Source of the DNA: GAS188 sp044445965
GTDB lineage: Bacteria > Pseudomonadota > Alphaproteobacteria > Rhizobiales > Beijerinckiaceae
Length of the DNA stretch: 44,085 bases
Direction of reading: 5' to 3'
NCBI GenBank assembly: GCA_044445965.1
Contig: JBIOEJ010000037.1
Location: forward strand, 1 to 44,085
The position numbers and the translations under genes were made by a program. Positions 1 to 7,616 of the stretch are shown here, in pieces (the stretch's first letter is position 1; each line of letters begins with the position of its first letter). The notes beneath the pieces are model-generated. The model searched no databases and had not been told where the DNA came from. It saw only the letters and a program-made list of their open reading frames with translations.

Positions 1-287
1 CTCCAGATCGTCCCCGCCGGCAGACCGGCGGGGCGAGGCGCCTGGGGCAGCACGTCGACGAACACCGCCGACCCGCTCGACCACAGCGAATAGGCGCCCG
101 GGGTGTCCACCACCCTTGCGCCCTTCAATGTGAGGGGCACGGGCGACTTGTAGTCCGAGAGCCGATAGGCTTGGGGCTCGGGGGGCGCTTCGGCGAGCGC
201 CGCCCCGGCCCCGAGCGCTTCCAGGCATATGAGGGCGAACGCCATCGCGCGAAGGGCGAGCGGCTCGACGCCGGACACGACGGTCAC
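1..287 (-). CDS. PQQ-dependent catabolism-associated CXXCW-type protein, partial (C-terminus outside window)
   Basis: Only the N-terminal 95 residues or so are visible; the gene runs off the left edge. After a signal-like segment (ALICLEALGAGAALAEA) the text AYRLSDYKSPVPLTLKGA and FVDVLPQAPRPAGLPAGTIW resembles the N-terminal half of the rhodanese-like proteins named for a CXXCW motif that accompany PQQ-dependent alcohol dehydrogenases. The CXXCW motif itself would lie outside the window. A GTG at 287 overlaps the xoxJ stop as GTGA, implying translational coupling; an ATG at 245 is an alternative that leaves a more normal signal peptide. It is the last visible gene of the xoxF-xoxG-xoxJ operon. 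The family's biochemical role is not established; a thiol or redox function in the periplasm is inference. Confidence 0.75.
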   Translation of the reverse strand, partial: MTVVSGVEPLALRAMAFALICLEALGAGAALAEAPPEPQAYRLSDYKSPVPLTLKGARVVDTPGAYSLWSSGSAVFVDVLPQAPRPAGLPAGTIW

Positions 288-1129
288 TCCTTGATGAGGT
301 TGTCCTGCTCGTCGAGCAACGGCACGCCATAGGATAACAGAAGATGGTTGATCTCCTTCTGGTTCCCGCCGATCAGCGAATTGAGCTGGCGCTTCCAATC
401 CTGATCACTGCGGCGCACGCCCATCACGATACGAAAGGTCATATTCGGACCGCTCTTCTCCTTGGTCAGGAGTGAGATCGACAAAGGCGGGCTGGCGTTC
501 TTGGCGTAGTATCCGGCAAGCGGTCCCCACAGCACGGCGACATCGATCTCGCCCGTGTCGAGGTCGTGGATCATCGCCTGCGCCGACGAATCGAAACGCG
601 TGTCGATGACGAGCGGATAGGGCTTTGCATCGGCCATCAGCCCGGCGTCGGCCATGTTGTTTGCCGGCGGAGTGCCGGCGACGATGCCGATATGCTTGCC
701 CTTCAAGCGCGGATCCTCGAGCGTGTCGACGCCGTCGAGGCCCTTTCCTGGCTTGAACACCAGAGCATAGGCCGAGCGGTAATAGGGGTTGGTCGGCTGG
801 ATCAAATCATCTCCGAGCGGGTACCCCATCACCACGTCGCAACGCCGCGCCAGCAGCGTCCTGCGGATAAAGCCGGTTGCCTGTGGATACCACTCATAGG
901 CGACAGTCTTGCCGAGCTTCCCGGCGAAGAGCTCGGCCAGCTTGTTCTCGAAGCCCTCGCCTGCCTGCGTCGAGAACGGCATGTTGCGCGGATCGGCGCA
1001 AACGCGCAGAGTCTTCGGGTCGACGAGCTCCAGCGAGGGCGGCGTGTTGAGCATCTGCGCAAGAGCAGTCGACGCCGTCGTGAGCAACGAAAGCAGCGGC
1101 AGGAAGAGACGCGCCGACCTTAAAATCAT
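284..1129 (-). CDS. xoxJ: XoxJ/MoxJ-type periplasmic binding protein
   Basis: 281 residues with an N-terminal signal peptide (about 1-24, ending ALA) and a type 2 periplasmic-binding fold starting at LRVCADPRNMPFS, with RRCDVVMGYP and GEIDVAVLWGPLAGYYA typical of the quinoprotein dehydrogenase-associated binding-protein family. XoxJ and MoxJ proteins are encoded with XoxF or MxaF methanol dehydrogenases and are thought to act in enzyme maturation or activation rather than as transport receptors. The start ATG overlaps the xoxG stop (ATGA at 1126-1129), and its own stop overlaps the next gene, so the three are co-translated. Family assignment is firm; the exact maturation step is inference from related systems. 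Confidence 0.9.
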   Translation of the reverse strand: MILRSARLFLPLLSLLTTASTALAQMLNTPPSLELVDPKTLRVCADPRNMPFSTQAGEGFENKLAELFAGKLGKTVAYEWYPQATGFIRRTLLARRCDVVMGYPLGDDLIQPTNPYYRSAYALVFKPGKGLDGVDTLEDPRLKGKHIGIVAGTPPANNMADAGLMADAKPYPLVIDTRFDSSAQAMIHDLDTGEIDVAVLWGPLAGYYAKNASPPLSISLLTKEKSGPNMTFRIVMGVRRSDQDWKRQLNSLIGGNQKEINHLLLSYGVPLLDEQDNLIKE

Positions 1130-1683
1130 TTGACCTCCATGCAGCTATCCTCGGCCGCCGAATAGGCCTTCATCTTGTCCTCCCGCTTCGCCGGCCTCCC
1201 GCGCGGCAGCGCGCCGTCCGCGCGTGCCCGCAGATAGACGTAGAGGTCGTCGAGATAGCACATGACGTTCCGGTTGCTGGCGAAGGATGGCATGACGTTG
1301 TTTTGCGATGTCGTCACATTCACCCGTCCGCTCGCGACGATGGTCACGAAATCCTGATAGCTGAGCTTCTGCAGCGAATCCTTCAGCGCGGGCGCGTAGC
1401 TCGATCCTTCGCCATCCGGTCCGTGGCAGACATGGCAATCGGAGTGGTAACGCCGAAAACCCGAATAGGTATACCAATCCCAGGTGCCGTCCGCCGTGAC
1501 GCTGAAGGTCGGGTTGCCTTGCGCATCGACATATTTGCCGTTTTCGTCCTTCGATACGGCCTTCGGATCGCCGCTGCCATCAGCGAAGGCGGCAACGCCG
1601 CCAAGCAATCCCACAACGATAAGGCCGGCTGTGAATATCAGCGATCTGATGCATGCACTCTGAAGCACGGTCTCATCCTTCAT
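1126..1683 (-). CDS. xoxG: XoxG-type cytochrome c, electron acceptor of methanol dehydrogenase
   Basis: 185 residues from ATG 1683, which places a hydrophobic signal segment at about 12-34; a longer reading from TTG 1752 lacks such placement and is less likely. The heme c motif CHVCH is at 83-87 and the probable axial Met is 131 (NNVMPSF). Two further cysteines (142 and 181) fit the four-cysteine, methanol-metabolism-related cytochrome family. In XoxF systems this periplasmic cytochrome takes electrons from the PQQ of the dehydrogenase. It lies 131 bp downstream of xoxF with a strong hairpin in the gap, and overlaps xoxJ by ATGA. The second cysteine pair may form a disulfide; this is not shown by the sequence alone. 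Confidence 0.92.
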   Translation of the reverse strand: MKDETVLQSACIRSLIFTAGLIVVGLLGGVAAFADGSGDPKAVSKDENGKYVDAQGNPTFSVTADGTWDWYTYSGFRRYHSDCHVCHGPDGEGSSYAPALKDSLQKLSYQDFVTIVASGRVNVTTSQNNVMPSFASNRNVMCYLDDLYVYLRARADGALPRGRPAKREDKMKAYSAAEDSCMEVK

Positions 1684-1756
1684 CGGGGCGGAGGCGCGCC
1701 ATAGTTCCAATGCGCGAGACGCCCGATTTGATCCATATGGGTGAGTGAACAAAGAA

Positions 1757-1786
1757 CCGGCGCGCCACGATGAAGCGGCGCGCCGG
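1757..1786 (-). terminator. Hairpin between xoxF and xoxG (attenuator or mRNA stabiliser)
   Basis: Perfect 10-bp inverted repeat CCGGCGCGCC (1757-1766) and GGCGCGCCGG (1777-1786) with a 10-nt loop. Read on the minus strand it follows the xoxF stop by 28 bp and is followed by a T-rich run (TTCTTTGTT). This is the shape of an intrinsic terminator, but the downstream genes belong to the same pathway, so partial termination or protection of the xoxF message from 3' decay is likely. Confidence 0.6.
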
Positions 1787-1814
1787 CCCTCGGCGAGGCG
1801 TCAGGCACCGCCCG

Positions 1815-3686
1815 TTATTGAGGCAGCACGAACACCGTCAGCGTGCCGCCAAGGGAGGTGTAGTCCCGCAGGCCCGCATAGCCGCCGACCGCGCCGAGCC
1901 CGGCCGTATCGACCGCCTTCTCGGCCGTCGGCAGCTTGCCTTGGTCGACCGCGGTATGCCAGGCACCGGCGTTTTCCGGCTTCAGGAGGCCGGCTGCCAG
2001 ACCGATACCGGCCCAGCCGCCGACGCCCGAGAGCACGGCGACGTATTGCCGGCCGCCATGCTCATAGGTCATCACATTGCCGATGATGCCGGACGGGGTC
2101 TTGAACTTGTAGAGCTCCTTGCCCGTACTGGCATCGACCGCCTTCAGATAACCTTCGAGCGTGCCGTAGAAGACGACGCCGCCGGCCGTGGCGAGCGCGC
2201 CCGACCAGACGGAGAACAGTTCCTTGTTGGACCAGGCGATCTTGCCGGTCTTGGCGTCCCAGGCGATGAAGTTGCCCATATTGGTTTCGCCGCGAGGTGG
2301 GAACATCGAGACGGCGGCGCCCACATAGGGCTGGCCCGCCGTATAGCTGACCTTGTAGGGCTCATAATCCATGCAGACATGGTTCGTCGGCACGTAGAAC
2401 AAGCCGGTAGCGGGCGAATACGCGGCCGGCTGCTCGTCCTTCGTCCCGAGCGCCGCCGGACAGATGCCCTGCGAGTTCACGTCCTCGCCATTCTGATCCG
2501 TCGAATATTTCGGCACGACGAGCGGGCGGCCGTAGGTCTTGGAGCTCTTGTCCATGTCGACCTTGGTCGCCCAGTTCACTGACGGATCGTATTTCTCGGC
2601 GACCAGCAATTCGCCGGTCACGCGATCGAGCGTATAGCCGAAGCCGTTGCGGTCGAAATGCACGAGAGTCTTGCGCGCCGCGCCGCCGATCGTCTGGTCG
2701 GCGAGGATCATCTCGTTGACGCCGTCATAGTCCCACTCGTCATGGGGCGTCATCTGGTAGACCCATTTCGCCGCGCCGGTATCGACATCGCGCGCAAAGA
2801 CGGTCATCGACCATTTATTGTCGCCGGGCCTCTGCTTAGGGTTCCAGGTCGAGGGGTTGCCCGTCCCATAATACATGAGGTTCAGTTGCGGGTCATAGGA
2901 GTACCAGCCCCAAGTCGTGCCGCCTCCGATCTTCCATTGGTCGCCCTGCCAGGTCTTGATGCTCGAGTCGGGACCGACCGGCTTGCCGAGCTCCGTCGTC
3001 TTCGTCGGGTCGATCAAGGTGTCGGAGTCCGGTCCCTCCGAATAGGCGCGCCAAGCGAGCTTGCCGTCCTTGATATTGTAGGCGCTGACCCAACCGCGCA
3101 CGCCGAACTCGCCACCGGAAATTCCGACGAATACCTTGTCCTTGAATATGAACGGCGCGTCCGTGCCGGACTGCCCCTTGCCGGGCTCGCCGTCCATGAC
3201 CGACCAGATGACCTTACCGGTCTTGGCGTCGAGCGCGACGAGCGTCGTGTCGGCTTGGTGCAGGAAGATTTTGCCGTCCGCATACGCCACGCCACGGTTG
3301 ACGGTGTCGCAGCACATGATGGGAATGACGTTCGGATCCTGTTTCGGCTCGTATTGCCAAATGATCTTGCCGTCATTGTTCAGGTCGAGCGCGTATACAG
3401 TATTTGGGAACGGCGCGTTTAAGTACATGACGTCGCCGATCACAAGTGGACCACCCTCATGCCCGCGCAACACGCCCGTGGAGAAGGTCCAGGCCGCTTG
3501 CAGCTTACCGACATTGTCCTTGGTAATTTGCTTGAGGGCCGAGTACCGTTGATTGGCGAAATCACCGGTGGGCATGACCCAGTCCTTCGGGTTCTGGGCC
3601 ATTTTCGCGAGCTCGTCATTCGCAATCGCAGGTGTCGCCACGATCGCGCAGGCGCCAAGCAGGCTTGTCAGCCATAGTTTTCGCAT
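1815..3686 (-). CDS. xoxF: Lanthanide-dependent PQQ methanol dehydrogenase XoxF
   Basis: 623 residues from ATG 3686, which has a GGAGG ribosome site just upstream and is followed by a Sec signal (about 1-22); the upstream in-frame ATG 3737 is less likely. The eight-bladed quinoprotein features are clear: the vicinal disulfide CC at 125-126 (MCCD), metal and PQQ ligands around Glu193 and Asn277, and DEWDYDG with Asp319 and Asp321. The Asp two residues after the catalytic Asp is the hallmark of XoxF and coordinates a lanthanide; the calcium enzyme MxaF has Ala there. The enzyme oxidises methanol to formaldehyde or formate in the periplasm and passes electrons to the cytochrome encoded next. No mxaF or mxaI appears in the window. 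Confidence 0.97.
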   Translation of the reverse strand: MRKLWLTSLLGACAIVATPAIANDELAKMAQNPKDWVMPTGDFANQRYSALKQITKDNVGKLQAAWTFSTGVLRGHEGGPLVIGDVMYLNAPFPNTVYALDLNNDGKIIWQYEPKQDPNVIPIMCCDTVNRGVAYADGKIFLHQADTTLVALDAKTGKVIWSVMDGEPGKGQSGTDAPFIFKDKVFVGISGGEFGVRGWVSAYNIKDGKLAWRAYSEGPDSDTLIDPTKTTELGKPVGPDSSIKTWQGDQWKIGGGTTWGWYSYDPQLNLMYYGTGNPSTWNPKQRPGDNKWSMTVFARDVDTGAAKWVYQMTPHDEWDYDGVNEMILADQTIGGAARKTLVHFDRNGFGYTLDRVTGELLVAEKYDPSVNWATKVDMDKSSKTYGRPLVVPKYSTDQNGEDVNSQGICPAALGTKDEQPAAYSPATGLFYVPTNHVCMDYEPYKVSYTAGQPYVGAAVSMFPPRGETNMGNFIAWDAKTGKIAWSNKELFSVWSGALATAGGVVFYGTLEGYLKAVDASTGKELYKFKTPSGIIGNVMTYEHGGRQYVAVLSGVGGWAGIGLAAGLLKPENAGAWHTAVDQGKLPTAEKAVDTAGLGAVGGYAGLRDYTSLGGTLTVFVLPQ

Positions 3687-3746
3687 GGGTTTTCCTCCGT
3701 TCACCAAGCCTAAGGTTTCCAGTCGCGACGGATACATAGTTGTCCC

Positions 3747-3761
3747 GCCGTCTGCGACGGC
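3747..3761. promoter_or_regulatory. Palindromic operator candidate upstream of xoxF
   Basis: GCCGTC and GACGGC arms of 6 bp around a 3-bp centre, 61 bp upstream of the xoxF start codon. The size and position fit a dimeric regulator site, but no second copy was noticed elsewhere in the window. Confidence 0.35.
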
Positions 3762-3923
3762 CGTAGCTGGGGAATAGCCTCCGGCAGCGTGTCACGACCT
3801 CAGCGAGGCATAACGGGCAAGGCCATGCGCCTCGCCAAGTCTTCGAGCAACGACCGCTCTCCCTAAGGCGGTCGCCCTTGAAGCCGGAAACTGGATTTAA
3901 GCTATGCCGACTTTGTCGGAGGC

Positions 3924-3966
3924 GCAACATCTTTGTTTTTCGCGAGCGAATCGCGGCGGATGTTGC
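3924..3966. repeat. Nested inverted repeat in the xoxF control region
   Basis: Outer arms GCAACATC (3924-3931) and GATGTTGC (3959-3966) enclose inner arms CGCGA (3941-3945) and TCGCG (3951-3955). The structure could be a protein site or, if transcribed, a two-stem RNA hairpin in a leader. Confidence 0.45.
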
Positions 3967-4029
3967 TCCGCAGCATTGAACGCATGGCAGCGCAAGAGTA
4001 CGAGCCAGTTGTCGCTCCGCGACCAAGTG

Positions 4030-4080
4030 TTCGAGCATTGACGGTCTTCGAACATTGATGATCCTCGGGCCTTGACGGCG
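4030..4080 (+). repeat. Three tandem imperfect 17-bp repeats
   Basis: Units at 4030-4046 (TTCGAGCATTGACGGTC), 4047-4063 (TTCGAACATTGATGATC) and 4064-4080 (CTCGGGCCTTGACGGCG) abut exactly. The core CATTGA-G or CTTGA-G is kept. They end 13 bp before the metallohydrolase start codon. Regularly spaced direct repeats at this place suggest cooperative binding by an activator or repressor; the binding protein is unknown. Confidence 0.55.
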
Positions 4081-4093
4081 ATCCACAGGAGCG

Positions 4094-5041
4094 ATGGCGG
4101 CCATGCGATATAACCGGATGGGCTCGAGCGCGGCATTCGTGGCCTTGTGCCTCGCCTCGCTGGCAATGGCTCAAGGCGCGGTCGCGCCGCTACCCGTGGA
4201 CGAGATCGCGCCCGGCCTCTACGTCCATCACGGAATTGTGTCCTTGATGACGCGCGAGAACGAAGGGGCCACCGCCAATATCGGTTTCGTCGTCGGCGAT
4301 GCTTCGGTCGCCGTGATCGACACCGGCGGCAGCGTGCTCGAGGGCCGCAGGTTGCTTGCCGCCATCCGCAAGGTCACCGACAAGCCGATCCGCTACGTGA
4401 TCAACACGCATGTTCATCCAGACCATGTGTTCGGCAATGCCGCCTTCGTCGCGGCGGGAACGACCTTTGCCGGCCATGCCGCCTTGCCGGCCGCGATGGC
4501 GGCGCGGATGGAGTTCTACCGGTCGGCCTTCCGGCGCTTCCTGGGCGACGAACTGGTCGACGAGGTGAAGTCGGTTCCCCCGACGCTTCTGGTCGAGGAG
4601 GAGCTGAGGCTCGATCTCGGCTCGCGGCGACTGACCTTGCACGCCTGGCCCGCCGCGCACACGGATACCGACCTGACCGTGCTCGACGAGACGACGCAAA
4701 CCTTGTTCGCTGGCGACCTCCTCTTCGTCGAGCATGTGCCGGTGCTCGACGGGCGGATCAAGGGATGGCTCGGCTTGATGGACGAGCTCGCCGCGACCCC
4801 GGCGAAACATGCGATTCCAGGCCATGGACCGGTCTTCGTCGAATGGCCGAAGGCCCTTCTTCCCGAGCGGCGCTATTTCGAACGGCTCGCAGGCGATATG
4901 CGAGGCGAGATCGCCAAGGGAACGCCGCTCGCGGCGGCGGTCAAGGACGCCGCGGCTTCCGAGTCCGGCAGGTGGAAGCTCTTCGACGACTACAACCCCC
5001 GCAACGCCACGGCCGCCTACCAGGAGCTCGAATGGGAGTAG
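4094..5041 (+). CDS. Quinoprotein relay system zinc metallohydrolase (MBL fold, SoxH-like)
   Basis: 315 residues: an N-terminal signal-like segment (about 9-27, ending AMAQG) and a metallo-beta-lactamase fold with HVHPDH at 106-111, then AHTDTDL, FAGDLLF and PGHGPV supplying the remaining zinc ligands. Periplasmic MBL proteins of this type are found with PQQ dehydrogenases and their cytochromes as parts of the quinoprotein relay; the reaction is unknown. AGGAG at 4087-4091 lies close to ATG 4094 (2 bp) and rather far from ATG 4103 (11 bp), so either may be used. It is transcribed away from xoxF and converges on the receptor gene. Confidence 0.85.
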   Translation: MAAMRYNRMGSSAAFVALCLASLAMAQGAVAPLPVDEIAPGLYVHHGIVSLMTRENEGATANIGFVVGDASVAVIDTGGSVLEGRRLLAAIRKVTDKPIRYVINTHVHPDHVFGNAAFVAAGTTFAGHAALPAAMAARMEFYRSAFRRFLGDELVDEVKSVPPTLLVEEELRLDLGSRRLTLHAWPAAHTDTDLTVLDETTQTLFAGDLLFVEHVPVLDGRIKGWLGLMDELAATPAKHAIPGHGPVFVEWPKALLPERRYFERLAGDMRGEIAKGTPLAAAVKDAAASESGRWKLFDDYNPRNATAAYQELEWE

Positions 5042-5102
5042 TGCCAAAGGCCGGCAAGCTTGGCGCGCAACGCCGCGGCTCCGGCAACGTCCGCCGAGAT
5101 GT

Positions 5103-7424
5103 TCAGAACGAGGCCTTGATCCCCGCATAGACGCCGAGCGGCGGCCCGAGCGAAAATTGGCGCGGATCGGTCAGGTTGAGAAAGGGGATGTTGGTCGGAT
5201 TGCCGAGAATGCCGAAGGTCTTGTAGCGGGTGTCGAAGACATTCTCCACGAGCCCATAGATCTGCACATTCTTGCTGATCTGATAGGAGGCGTGGAGATT
5301 GGCGAGGGCATAGCCCGGTATCTTGCTCAGAAGATTGGCTTCATCGCCGCGCAGATACAGGCCGCTCACCAGCGCGACATCGCCGCCGACCGTCAACTTG
5401 TCCGTGACCCGATAGTCGACGCCAATGTTGAGCTTGTGGCGGGGGAGCGAGGGTATGCGGTTTCCCGGGTGCACCAAGATATCGCCGCTCGCGTCGGCGA
5501 AGGGGTTGTTCGGCGAGGCCAGCATTATGTTGCCGCGGAAGGTCGCGTCGAGAAAGCTGTAGCGCGCGAATGCCGACCACTGCTCGTCGGTGTATTTCAT
5601 CGCGAGTTCTGCGCCCTGCCGACGTGTGCGCCCGACATTCTGGAAAAATCCGAGACCCGTTATGTCGCTCGGTACGCTCAAGATGTCGTTGGCGTTCGTG
5701 GCGCGGAAGACGCCGGCGCTCCAATCGAACCGGCCGGGCAATGGCGCGACCGTGAACTTTCCACGCAAGCCGGCCTCGAAACTGCGCGAGACGACCTGCT
5801 TGAGATGCGGATCGGAGACGAGGAAGTTGTCGATCAGGCAAGGACGTGCCGGATCGGCGCAACCGAGCTCGAGCGGCGTCGGCGCGCGGTTCGCCTCGGA
5901 GTAGCCGCCATAGAGCGTGATCTCCGGCGTCAGCTTGAAAGTCGCGCCGAGCATGGGGTTGATACGCACATAGCTGGCGTTGCCGTTCAGCGAGGTGCCG
6001 AGACGATCATCGAGCGAAACCCTCGCGAGATTATAGCGTCCGCCCGCCGTCACGGTCAGCCGGTCGGTCACATCCAAGGCGTCGAGCGCGTAGAGGCCGT
6101 AATAGGTGTTGGTGGCGCGCAGGCTCACGGGGGCGTCATCGCCCGACGGCATATCGATGATCGTCCCGAAGCCGCTCACCGAGAGGTCCGGCTGGATGAG
6201 GCCAAGCTCGCTGCTCGCAGAAAAGCTCGTCACCGCATGATCGATGCTGCCGCCGATGACGAAGCGGTTGGCGTGCCCGCCGATCTCATTCGTGCTCGCG
6301 GCCTGCAAGGAAGCTCCCTCGCCGAGCGAGGCCGTATGGGTGCGATCGATCGAGCCCGCGACGCCGCCGTTGAGGGTGTCGGGCGCGGGATTGCCATGGC
6401 TGTCGGTGAGCAGCGTCTGATTGTCGCCGAAGCAGAGAAGGCCCGGATTGACGCTGGGATCGCAGGATTGCGCGGCGGACGGATTGCCATCGGTATGCCG
6501 CTGGCGGAAAGACCGAAGATAGGCGTTACCCTCGATCTTCAGCGTGTCCGACACATCGACCTTGCCGCTCAACTCGAGCATGGCGACGCCGTTGCGCGAG
6601 GTCTGAGGGCCGGTGTAGACGGCGGCGTCCCGGATCGCGAGCAGCTCGGCGGGGGTCGGGCCGAGATTGCCGAGATGCGTCGAACCGCCACTGACGCTCA
6701 GATGCATCTCGGCTGCCACCGCCCTGTAGCCGAGATCACCAAAGAAGCGGCGCAGCTGCGAGCGCGAATTATCGCGCCAACCCGCATCGTTGATGCCCTC
6801 GCCGGCGACGTAAAGCGAGAAATTGCCGACCTGCTTGCCGAACTGGAAGGAGGCGAGGCGTCGGCCGTAGCTACCGATCTGCAGGTTCGCCTCGCCGCCC
6901 TGATAGGTGAAGCCGTTCTTCATCGTCAGCAAGATGGCGCCGCCGAGCGCGTTGAGGCCGAAGGCAGGATTGTTGGAGACGATCTCGGTCCGGTCGATGG
7001 CGATCGAGGGAATGAGATCCCAGTTGACCGTGTCGCCGAAGGCCTCGTTGATGCGCACGCCGCTTTGATAGACGGCAAGGCCCTGCGGCGTGCCGGTGAC
7101 GGGAGACGCGTCGAAACCACGATAGTTCACGTTGGGCTGGAAGGCATTGCCGGTGACACTGTTCTCCGAAACGCTGGAGAGCTGACGGCTGAGCGCGTCG
7201 GCGACCGTCGGACTGTAGGTCCTGGCGAGATCCGCCGCGGAGAGAGAGCGTACCGCGCCAGGCACCTTGTCGGCTGCGATGTCGGCGCCGACCGGCGAGG
7301 TCGCGACGACTTCGATCGTACCCAGAGCGACCGTGCCGCCGGGCTGATCGTTTCCCGTATCTTGCGCATAGGCAAAGCAAGGAAGGAGCGCCGACAAGGC
7401 GGCGCTGGCCAGAAGCCTGTTCAT
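5103..7424 (-). CDS. TonB-dependent outer-membrane receptor of the methanol/PQQ island
   Basis: 773 residues with a signal peptide (about 1-20, ending AYAQ), a TonB-box-like TIEVVAT near 36-42, a plug domain (VPGAVRSLSAADL, VNYRGFDASPV, NPAFGLNALGGAILLTMKNG) and a long beta-barrel ending in an aromatic residue (AGIKASF), as expected for BAM substrates. GGAGA lies 7 bp before ATG 7424. Such receptors import scarce metal chelates or large cofactors using TonB. It lies between xoxF and the pqq operon and is divergent from a kinase-regulator-tonB set, so a lanthanide chelate or PQQ is a reasonable ligand guess; iron or copper chelates remain possible. The sequence alone does not decide the ligand. 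Confidence 0.93.
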   Translation of the reverse strand: MNRLLASAALSALLPCFAYAQDTGNDQPGGTVALGTIEVVATSPVGADIAADKVPGAVRSLSAADLARTYSPTVADALSRQLSSVSENSVTGNAFQPNVNYRGFDASPVTGTPQGLAVYQSGVRINEAFGDTVNWDLIPSIAIDRTEIVSNNPAFGLNALGGAILLTMKNGFTYQGGEANLQIGSYGRRLASFQFGKQVGNFSLYVAGEGINDAGWRDNSRSQLRRFFGDLGYRAVAAEMHLSVSGGSTHLGNLGPTPAELLAIRDAAVYTGPQTSRNGVAMLELSGKVDVSDTLKIEGNAYLRSFRQRHTDGNPSAAQSCDPSVNPGLLCFGDNQTLLTDSHGNPAPDTLNGGVAGSIDRTHTASLGEGASLQAASTNEIGGHANRFVIGGSIDHAVTSFSASSELGLIQPDLSVSGFGTIIDMPSGDDAPVSLRATNTYYGLYALDALDVTDRLTVTAGGRYNLARVSLDDRLGTSLNGNASYVRINPMLGATFKLTPEITLYGGYSEANRAPTPLELGCADPARPCLIDNFLVSDPHLKQVVSRSFEAGLRGKFTVAPLPGRFDWSAGVFRATNANDILSVPSDITGLGFFQNVGRTRRQGAELAMKYTDEQWSAFARYSFLDATFRGNIMLASPNNPFADASGDILVHPGNRIPSLPRHKLNIGVDYRVTDKLTVGGDVALVSGLYLRGDEANLLSKIPGYALANLHASYQISKNVQIYGLVENVFDTRYKTFGILGNPTNIPFLNLTDPRQFSLGPPLGVYAGIKASF

Positions 7425-7523
7425 CGATCGTCTCCGGTAAGACCAGCTCCCTCCTTGCCAAAGGAGCCGACCGCGATACCTCGACCTCCACTTCGATTAT
7501 GCGCGTCGAGAACGCGAGCACTA

Positions 7524-7538
7524 CGGGAAAAAATCCCG
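7524..7538. promoter_or_regulatory. 15-bp palindrome between receptor and sensor kinase genes
   Basis: CGGGA (7524-7528), five A residues, TCCCG (7534-7538): a perfect dyad with an A-tract centre, 100 bp upstream of the receptor start and 79 bp upstream of the kinase start. A second small dyad, ATGTT-CGA-AACAT, is at 7589-7601. Either could be an operator in this divergent promoter region of about 190 bp. Confidence 0.4.
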
Positions 7539-7616
7539 AAATCGCTCCCTGGCGACAGGCGAGCTTTGCCTTGCGGCGGGTTGAGCCTATGTTCGAAACA
7601 TCCGGATGAGCGGCAA

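Larger units (their letters stand above)
3687..4093. promoter_or_regulatory. Divergent, structured control region between xoxF and the metallohydrolase gene
   Basis: 407 bp without a convincing gene; the reading frames crossing it are short or extensions of neighbouring frames. It holds a 15-bp palindrome (3747-3761), a stem of 7-bp arms CGACCGC/GCGGTCG (3851-3857, 3868-3874), a nested inverted repeat (3924-3966) and three tandem 17-bp repeats (4030-4080). Both divergent promoters must lie here, but no confident -35/-10 pair was recognised for either. Confidence 0.6.

Noticed and set aside
3616..4104. A 162-residue minus-strand frame in the xoxF/metallohydrolase gap
   Set aside because: No domain, Arg/Cys-rich, overlaps the xoxF signal peptide region in another frame, and no ribosome site; the region looks regulatory.
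4809..7616. A 936-codon open extension upstream of the sensor kinase, giving an apparent 1394-residue protein
   Set aside because: It runs antisense to the TonB-dependent receptor gene, its translation is low-complexity Arg/Ala/Glu-rich with no domain, and the kinase has a natural start at 7617 with a membrane segment right after it. High GC codon use leaves such antisense frames open.
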